64,000 bases of DNA from an uncultured Acidobacteriota bacterium (GTDB lineage: Bacteria > Acidobacteriota > UBA6911 > CAINFC01): assembly GCA_903847975.1 (NCBI GenBank), contig CAINFC010000251.1, forward strand, positions 39,801 to 103,800, written 5' to 3'. How positions within the stretch are numbered: position 1 is the first letter of the stretch; every line of letters begins with the position of its first letter. The position numbers and the translations under genes were made by a program. This document shows positions 58,745 to 64,000 of the stretch, piece by piece. The notes beneath the pieces were generated by a model. The model worked only from the letters and a program-made list of their open reading frames with translations, did no database searches and was not told the DNA's origin.

Positions 58745-60145
58745 CTACTTTACGGGAAGAATAAAAATCTGCTGCCAGGCGCGGTCGGCTCCTTCCGCCT
58801 TCACCTGCCGGTTGAAGGCGATGGTTGCGCCGTCGGGCGACCAGACCAGGTTCGCCAGCGGCTCGCGGCCCACCGGGGTCAGGCGGCGGAACCGCCTTTC
58901 AAAGGGCTCCCCGGAAATCCGGCAGAGCACGATGCTGTTTTCCGAAAGGTAGCCAATCGAGCGGCTGTCGGGGCTCCAGCGGACACTGCCCTGGACGCCG
59001 GTCGGGTGCTCCGTCACCTGGCGCGGGCTTCCCCCTTGCGGGGAGATGAGAAAAACCTGGGAAACACCCCGGCTGTCGGCTGCCAGGTAGGCGATCCATT
59101 GTCCGTCCGGGGAGGATCGCACGATCCCTTTGCACCCGGGATGGGCGGTTTCGGCGGTAAAGGTCAGCCGGCGCTGCACGGTGCCGCGGGGGGGCATGGG
59201 AAACGTCCGGGGCGTTCCCTCCAGGGGACCGAATTCTCCCGGCTGGTCGATGGCATCCGGTATTTCCACGACGAAGAGCTCGTCGACCGGCTGGTTGCTT
59301 TTGCTTCTCACCGTGCCGAGAAAGGCCCGGGCCCGCTGCTTCCTGCCCTCGCGGGTCCGGTAGCTTCCATCGCCCACCCAGCTGTCGGAAGCGGCATTGC
59401 TGATCTCGTCGCTGCCGGGCTCCGGGCGCGGGACCACGCGAACCACCAGGACGCTGTACCAGGCGCCGCTGACGTTCTCGCCGTCCCCGTCATGGTCCAC
59501 GGCAACCGGATGAAGCGGCGTGGAAACCCCGATGGTTCTCAGGTTGACCTTCTCCCCGGTGGAATCTTCGATGGCCTTCATGAGCGCGTCGTTGTAGGTG
59601 AAGCCCACCCATTTGCCGTCGCGGCTCCAGTCGTGGCGGTGGGTTCCGCCCCGCAGGGCGCCGGGCGTAAAGGGAAAGGTCACGTCGCGGGCATCCATGC
59701 GGATGGCGACTTCCGGGCGCCGGTCTTCGACGATGACCCCGGTTCGCTTCCACTGCTGATAGGGATTTTTCTCGCTGCAGAAGGGCAGCCCGTGGATAAA
59801 AATCACTTGGTTCGCCGAAGGATGGTAGCTGACCGCCCCGGCACCCGGACCGTAAGGGTGGTTGTCCTTGATGGAAAAAAGCACCTCCACCTTGCCGGTG
59901 GCAATGTGCACCCTTTCCACGGAGGGCGATCCGCCGATACCGCCGGCGCCGGTGCGGGTGTCATACACCAGCCACTTTCCGTCCGGCGAAAAGTTGTCGT
60001 TGTTGTCCAGGTCGTGGTTGTAGGCGCCGCGGGTCAGCTGCACCGCCCGGTCCGCGGGCTGGGAATACAGAAAAGCGTTCGCGGCCATGAGCAGCAGGGT
60101 GCCGTTCCAAAACAAAGCAGACACACGAAAACTGCGATCGTTCAT
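58745..60145 (-). CDS. Secreted WD40-like propeller protein (DUF3748/YidR-like)
   Basis: A 466-residue exported protein (signal FWNGTLLLMAANAFLYSQP). The sequence is a TolB/DPP-type propeller with repeated [S/D]xDGxW turns (FSPDGKWLVYDTR, WSRDGKWVGF, SSPDGQWIAYL, WSPDSRSIGYLS, WSPDGATIAF). The central blades contain KWKRTGVIV-like QQWKRTGVIVEDRRPEVA, DGDGENVSGAWYSVL and GGTHRHDWSRDG, which mark the DUF3748 group (E. coli YidR). Function unknown; such proteins may be inactive peptidase-type propellers. It is 20 bp upstream of tcdA on the same strand. Confidence 0.8.
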   Translation of the reverse strand: MNDRSFRVSALFWNGTLLLMAANAFLYSQPADRAVQLTRGAYNHDLDNNDNFSPDGKWLVYDTRTGAGGIGGSPSVERVHIATGKVEVLFSIKDNHPYGPGAGAVSYHPSANQVIFIHGLPFCSEKNPYQQWKRTGVIVEDRRPEVAIRMDARDVTFPFTPGALRGGTHRHDWSRDGKWVGFTYNDALMKAIEDSTGEKVNLRTIGVSTPLHPVAVDHDGDGENVSGAWYSVLVVRVVPRPEPGSDEISNAASDSWVGDGSYRTREGRKQRARAFLGTVRSKSNQPVDELFVVEIPDAIDQPGEFGPLEGTPRTFPMPPRGTVQRRLTFTAETAHPGCKGIVRSSPDGQWIAYLAADSRGVSQVFLISPQGGSPRQVTEHPTGVQGSVRWSPDSRSIGYLSENSIVLCRISGEPFERRFRRLTPVGREPLANLVWSPDGATIAFNRQVKAEGADRAWQQIFILPVK

Positions 60146-60181
60146 CGGGTTCCTTTTCCCCTCTTTAAGAAAATCCCGGGA

Positions 60182-63100
60182 TCATTGCGCGGGAATGTTG
60201 GCAAAAGCGCGGCCGTCGTCGGTTCCGAAGATTTCGATCCCATGGATCGGCAGATCGGCCATCACCCTTATGTATCCTCCGGCCTGGCCGATCACCTCGG
60301 GCCCCACCAGCTGGTTCAGCAGCCCGATGACCCTGCCCAGCGCCGGCACCTGGATCGGCGAGGAAGTGGCGGCGATCAGCGTGCCGTCCTTGCGGAAAAC
60401 ATAGAGGCGGACGCCCACCGGCTCGGAGTTGGTGTTGGCCAGGGCCAGCCCGGTGAAAAAGCCGGTGCCGCTTTCGGCCAGGTGCGAAAAGATGAGCTGG
60501 GCGCGCGGCTCCGGCAGCGAGGCCACAGCGGCCATGGCGCCTCCGGTGCTGTAGGTGACGTAGCCGGTCATGCGCCCGCTGCCGCTGATGCGGATCCATC
60601 CCTGGGACACCCCCTGGCCGGACACGTCCAGGGCATCGAGCCCGAATTCCGCCCGACCTGCCGCAGCGAGCGGGACAGTCCTGGGAATCCCCATGATCTG
60701 CCCGGAAGCGCTGCGCGCCGTGACGGTGGCGGTGAACGCCTGGGAGTCCAGGTTGACGATGCCGATGCGGGTGTCGTATCCCTGGCCTACGGCGAAGTGC
60801 GCGAATGCCAGGTCCCCGGAGCCGCTGCCGGTGCTGATCCCGTTCAGCCCGGCCGGATCCGTCCTGCCGTCGGGCACAAACTGCTCATAGGCGCGAATCG
60901 GTCCGGAGCCGCGGACCCGCAGGTATCCGCCGTCTTTCCAGTCGGCGGCGCTCGAAAAGTCCTCCCGCACGGAGAGCCGCACAAAGCCGTAGCCGGCGAT
61001 CGGCCGGTCCAGGGACTGGCGCACCTGACCGCTGTTTTCCATCAGCTCCACGGTCACCATAAACGAGAAGGGGCTGGGGTTGATGATGCCCACCAGGGTC
61101 TGCTCGCCGCTGCGCGCCGCGGGAAGGATCAGCTCTTTGGAAAGGCTGCCGTTCTCTTCCGCGCCCACCATCGAGGTCGAAAAATCGCCGGTCAGAAAAA
61201 TGGTCCGGACCGAGGGGCTGGAGGCGCCGGCAAATATCCAGGCGTCGCTGGCCGACACCATGCTGTTGCCGAACAGCTCATAATCCAGCCGGGCCAGCTG
61301 CCCCCGCCAGGGGAGCGTCTGGGTCTGAGGATTGGTGATTCCCGCCGTGCTCAGCTTGGAGCCGCCGGCGGCCATGGCCGTAATCTGCAGCGCCGCGCTG
61401 TCCCCGGTATCGGTGGAGGCGGCCGTCTGGCAGCACTCCTGGCTGGGATTGGAAAAGGCCAGGCCCATGTAGTCCTGCAGCCGGAAGAGCAGCCTCGGGA
61501 AGTAGAGGGAAACCGGCAGCGTCAGCCGGGAGAAGCCGGAGGTCTGGGCGGCGGCTTCGGCAGCCGGGGAGGCGGAGGAGGCCGAGGTCAGAAGGGGGTG
61601 CAGGAACAGCGCCTGGTTGGTAAGCGGGTTCAGGGCCGCGCCGCTGACCGTCCCTTCGCGCAGCACGGAGCGCCCCAGCCGGGCGGCGGAGAGGCTTTCG
61701 CCGGCCAGGGCCAGGTTCCATGTGGTGACCGCGCGGGTGCCCGGGCTGAAGACCTCCGCCAGCCAGCGGCCGGGGTGCAGGAGGATCTGCTCCACAGCCA
61801 GGCCTTCCGGGGATTGGGCCGACTTGCCGGTATCCGGCCAGCGGAAGTAGAGGCCGGACGGCCCGCCCACCAGCAGGATACCGCTTTCCATGTGATAGGC
61901 GATGGCCTGGGGCAGCTGCCCGAAGCCGCTGAAGGTTTTTTCGACGCGCAAAAGGGTGAGGTCCACCTGCGACACGGAGGCATCGCGCTCGTTGAGCACG
62001 AAAGCCCGGTGGCGGATGGAATCGACCGCCACGGCCGTAGGCTTGCTGCCTACCGGCAGGGGCACCGGCAAGCGGGTAATCATGGAGATAAGGGAGACGG
62101 TGTTGTCGTCGCTGTTGGCCACTACGGCGATATTGTTGCGCTCGTCCACCGCGATGCCCAGGGGGCCGCGGCCGACGCGCAGGACCGTGCGGCCGGCCGG
62201 GTTGCCGGCGGCGGTATCCTGAAAAACCGAGACGGTTCCGGCCGTTCGGTTGCTGACCAGGATGTCGCCGGACGTATGGTTGACCGCCACGCGGGCGGCG
62301 CCGGATTCGGCGGCCGCCTCGCCCAGGATACGGCCGGAGAGGGCATCCATCACCGCCAGCTTGTTGCGCAGGGTATCCACGATGTAGACGCGGTTGAAGC
62401 GGGGGCTGATGGCGGCGTCTCCCGGCGTCAGCGCCGCGGAGATCGAGGCCGGCGGACTCGACTGCGCCGCGGTCATGGCAAAGGGGATCTGCGGGTCGAC
62501 CGGAAAGGAGAGCTCGTTGCTGGCCTGCTGGTCGAGCCGCAGCGAGACGCCCAGGGTTCCGGTGGCGTCCGTCGGCACGGCGGCTACCACCTGCTGCGGG
62601 CCGGACTCCAGGGGGATCACGTTGCGCAAATAGCCGCCCGCGCCGCGGAAGACTACCTTGGAGATACGCCGGCAGCCGCCCAGGTTCGATCCGGAAAGAG
62701 TGACCAGCATGCCCGGGGAGCCGCTGGCCGGGCTGAGGTCCTCCAGGTTCGGGGCGGGAACCACCTCCAGGAAGCCGGCATAGGCGACGGCATCGCGGTA
62801 AATGGTGCCTTCCGGGGAGCTGGCCACCAGGTTGGAGGCCTGCAGGGGATGGCGCCCGAGGGAGATGGCGGCCAGGTTCCGCAACTGCAGCACGGCGATG
62901 ACCCCGGTGGCGATGGGGTTCTGGTTGAGGCCGGTCAGGACCAGCCGCTGGGTGTTGCCGCTGATCGTGCTGGCGCTCAGGGTTTTGCCGGCGTTTTGCG
63001 CGGCGGGACCGGCGACAGCGGAAACAAAGGAAGTGACGGCGCTCGGGTAGGAAAAGTCCATCTGCAGCGCGGACACCGGCCGGGCGGTGAGCAGGCTGAT

Positions 63101-63796
63101 TTCGATTTCCGCCAGGCCGCCCGCCGTGCTTCCGCAGCTGCTGATCCGGATGGCCTGGGAGGGAACCCCGGAGGGAATCGTGGTCGTGCTGGCCTGGGGG
63201 CTGGTGGTGGTCGTGGTCGCCCGCAGCGAGGTGCTGGTGCTGGAAGTGGTGGTGGTCCGCAGGGAGCTGCTGGTGGAAGTCGTCGTCGGCAGAGTGGTCG
63301 GCACGCTTCCCAGGACGGTGACGGCTCCGCTGGTGACCTGGGCAACCGATACGGCTCCGCTGGCCGGATCGCTGACCACCAGGTTGGAGCAGGTGACCGG
63401 GTAGGTCCCGGCGGAGGCGCCGACGGAAATCCGGAACTGCAGCAGGGCCACCACGCCGGCGGAAATGGCGTTGCTGTTCAGGCCGCTGATGATAAACCGG
63501 TTATTGTTGGTGTTGAAGAGCAGGCTCTTTCCGGCGGCATCGGCCGCCGGGCCGATCTGTGCCTGAAGCAAACTGACCGCCGAGGTGTGGAAGGAGATGT
63601 CGAACTGCATGGCCGACACCTGCGTGCCGGGGGCGGGGTTGATCGACACCTGGATGGTTACGTTGTCCCCGCGGTATCCGGAAACGGATGTGAGCGCCAC
63701 ACTCACCGATCCGGCCGCAACGAGACGGGCTCCCAAGCCCGCGCAGGCCAGGAGCAGGGCCACCTGAAAGACCACCAGCCGCTTGTTTGTTTTCAT
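60182..63796 (-). CDS. Giant secreted protein: two cohesin-like domains, TIG domain, beta-propeller and three C-terminal repeats
   Basis: A 1204-residue exported protein (signal KTNKRLVVFQVALLLACAGLG). Residues ~30-165 and ~213-350 are cohesin-like (SVSGYRGDNVTIQVSI; SAMQFDISF and again SALQMDFSY), joined by a Thr/Ser-rich linker (residues ~165-213). An IPT/TIG domain follows (LSPASGSPGMLVTLSGSNLGG) and then a YncE/NHL-like propeller (about 450-710) with RFNRVYIVDTLRNKLAV and GPLGIAVDERNNIAVVAN. The last ~400 residues hold three similar modules beginning TLVGIINPSPFSFMVTV, TRIGIVNLDSQAFTATV and TGLALANTNSEPVGVRL. The ATG at 63796 has AAGGAG upstream. It probably sits on the cell surface and binds other proteins or glycans. 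Confidence 0.8.
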   Translation of the reverse strand: MKTNKRLVVFQVALLLACAGLGARLVAAGSVSVALTSVSGYRGDNVTIQVSINPAPGTQVSAMQFDISFHTSAVSLLQAQIGPAADAAGKSLLFNTNNNRFIISGLNSNAISAGVVALLQFRISVGASAGTYPVTCSNLVVSDPASGAVSVAQVTSGAVTVLGSVPTTLPTTTSTSSSLRTTTTSSTSTSLRATTTTTSPQASTTTIPSGVPSQAIRISSCGSTAGGLAEIEISLLTARPVSALQMDFSYPSAVTSFVSAVAGPAAQNAGKTLSASTISGNTQRLVLTGLNQNPIATGVIAVLQLRNLAAISLGRHPLQASNLVASSPEGTIYRDAVAYAGFLEVVPAPNLEDLSPASGSPGMLVTLSGSNLGGCRRISKVVFRGAGGYLRNVIPLESGPQQVVAAVPTDATGTLGVSLRLDQQASNELSFPVDPQIPFAMTAAQSSPPASISAALTPGDAAISPRFNRVYIVDTLRNKLAVMDALSGRILGEAAAESGAARVAVNHTSGDILVSNRTAGTVSVFQDTAAGNPAGRTVLRVGRGPLGIAVDERNNIAVVANSDDNTVSLISMITRLPVPLPVGSKPTAVAVDSIRHRAFVLNERDASVSQVDLTLLRVEKTFSGFGQLPQAIAYHMESGILLVGGPSGLYFRWPDTGKSAQSPEGLAVEQILLHPGRWLAEVFSPGTRAVTTWNLALAGESLSAARLGRSVLREGTVSGAALNPLTNQALFLHPLLTSASSASPAAEAAAQTSGFSRLTLPVSLYFPRLLFRLQDYMGLAFSNPSQECCQTAASTDTGDSAALQITAMAAGGSKLSTAGITNPQTQTLPWRGQLARLDYELFGNSMVSASDAWIFAGASSPSVRTIFLTGDFSTSMVGAEENGSLSKELILPAARSGEQTLVGIINPSPFSFMVTVELMENSGQVRQSLDRPIAGYGFVRLSVREDFSSAADWKDGGYLRVRGSGPIRAYEQFVPDGRTDPAGLNGISTGSGSGDLAFAHFAVGQGYDTRIGIVNLDSQAFTATVTARSASGQIMGIPRTVPLAAAGRAEFGLDALDVSGQGVSQGWIRISGSGRMTGYVTYSTGGAMAAVASLPEPRAQLIFSHLAESGTGFFTGLALANTNSEPVGVRLYVFRKDGTLIAATSSPIQVPALGRVIGLLNQLVGPEVIGQAGGYIRVMADLPIHGIEIFGTDDGRAFANIPAQ

Positions 63797-63911
63797 ACCT
63801 CTCCTTCTGGGCGATCCCATGCCGGACCCGCGAAAGACCGTCATCTGTAAAAAAGCATATCACGTTTTCCCCCGCAAGCATGATAAAATAGGGGCACCTG
63901 GCATGATTTGC

Positions 63912-63985
63912 GGGCCCATAGCTCAGTTGGTCAGAGCAGCTGACTCATAATCAGCGGGTCGTAGGTTCAAGTCCTACTGGGCCCA
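63912..63985 (+). tRNA. tRNA with anticodon CAT (Met or lysidine-modified Ile2)
   Basis: A 74-nt cloverleaf. The acceptor stem GGGCCCA (63912-63918) pairs with TGGGCCC (63978-63984), discriminator A. The anticodon stem GCTGA/TCAGC encloses the loop CTCATAA with CAT at 34-36. The T-arm is GTAGGTTCAAGTCCTAC. No CCA is encoded. CAT can be elongator Met or Ile2, which share this loop; without comparison of acceptor and D-arm identity elements the isotype is left open. It lies 115 bp from, and divergent to, the cohesin-like gene. Confidence 0.95.
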
Positions 63986-64000
63986 CTTTAAAATCAACAA

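Noticed and set aside
58715..63850. A 1711-codon open frame on the plus strand
   Set aside because: It is antisense to tcdA, the DUF3748-like propeller and the cohesin-like gene, all of which have clear motifs. Its translation is low in complexity (Gly, Arg, Pro, His) and without domains, as expected from the complementary frame of GC-rich genes. The same holds for the long plus-strand frame at 42298-45306.

Overview
The window is a dense, GC-rich stretch of bacterial chromosome with about 51 protein genes and one tRNA gene. Several features point to a Gram-negative, diderm heterotroph: a tgt-yajC-secD export operon, an HtrA-type periplasmic protease, Spy-like and BON periplasmic proteins, a DUF5916 protein that looks like an outer-membrane beta-barrel, and many large secreted proteins. 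DUF5916, DUF3748-type propellers, ferredoxin-ASKHA corrinoid activators and hybrid histidine kinases together would fit an Acidobacteriota-like lineage, for example the Aminicenantes. That is an inference from gene content only; there is no rRNA or other decisive marker.

Left third (1-27.3 kb). This part is mostly housekeeping. It opens with secD (partial), yajC and tgt. A methyltransferase and proC follow, then an MFS transporter overlapping a large acyltransferase-ACP-acyl ligase fusion. Next are an EEP-family hydrolase, an orphan miniature flagellar-rod-like protein, and an operon of ECF sigma factor, zinc anti-sigma, Spy-like protein and hydrolase. A nucleoside-salvage group comes next (purine nucleoside phosphorylase, cytidine deaminase, an MTA/SAH-deaminase-like amidohydrolase, phosphopentomutase), with a FucI/AraA-like isomerase and pyruvate kinase close by. 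A polysaccharide locus (gmd, fcl, an oxidoreductase and a polyprenyl glycosylphosphotransferase), fmdB and htrA close this part.

Middle (27.4-49.2 kb). Secreted carbohydrate- and protein-active enzymes alternate with signalling genes. There is a 1409-residue HExxH/vWA/calcium-repeat protein, a GH36-like enzyme, an oligogalacturonate-lyase-like propeller, an aldolase with a signal peptide, and a GH20/GH67-like protein. Two hybrid histidine kinases and a second sigma/anti-sigma pair lie between them. A divergent group of PfkB kinase, class I aldolase-like protein and SDR reductase looks like a sugar-catabolic module. yceH ends this part.

Right third (49.2-64 kb). Two direct copies of a ~220-bp array of short palindromes bracket a 4.85-kb block. 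The block holds a sialidase-like gene and a DUF1638 / UroD-like methyltransferase / RACo operon. A 750-bp gene-free patch beside it carries several palindromic elements, including an inverted partial copy. This patch runs straight into a 68-residue peptide gene with a double-glycine leader and a symmetric four-cysteine core. A DUF5916 protein, a pentapeptide-repeat protein, tcdA, a DUF3748-like propeller, a 1204-residue cohesin/TIG/propeller protein and a tRNA with anticodon CAT complete the window.

Functions are assigned from motifs read by eye. Start sites were chosen from Shine-Dalgarno matches and family starts where possible.
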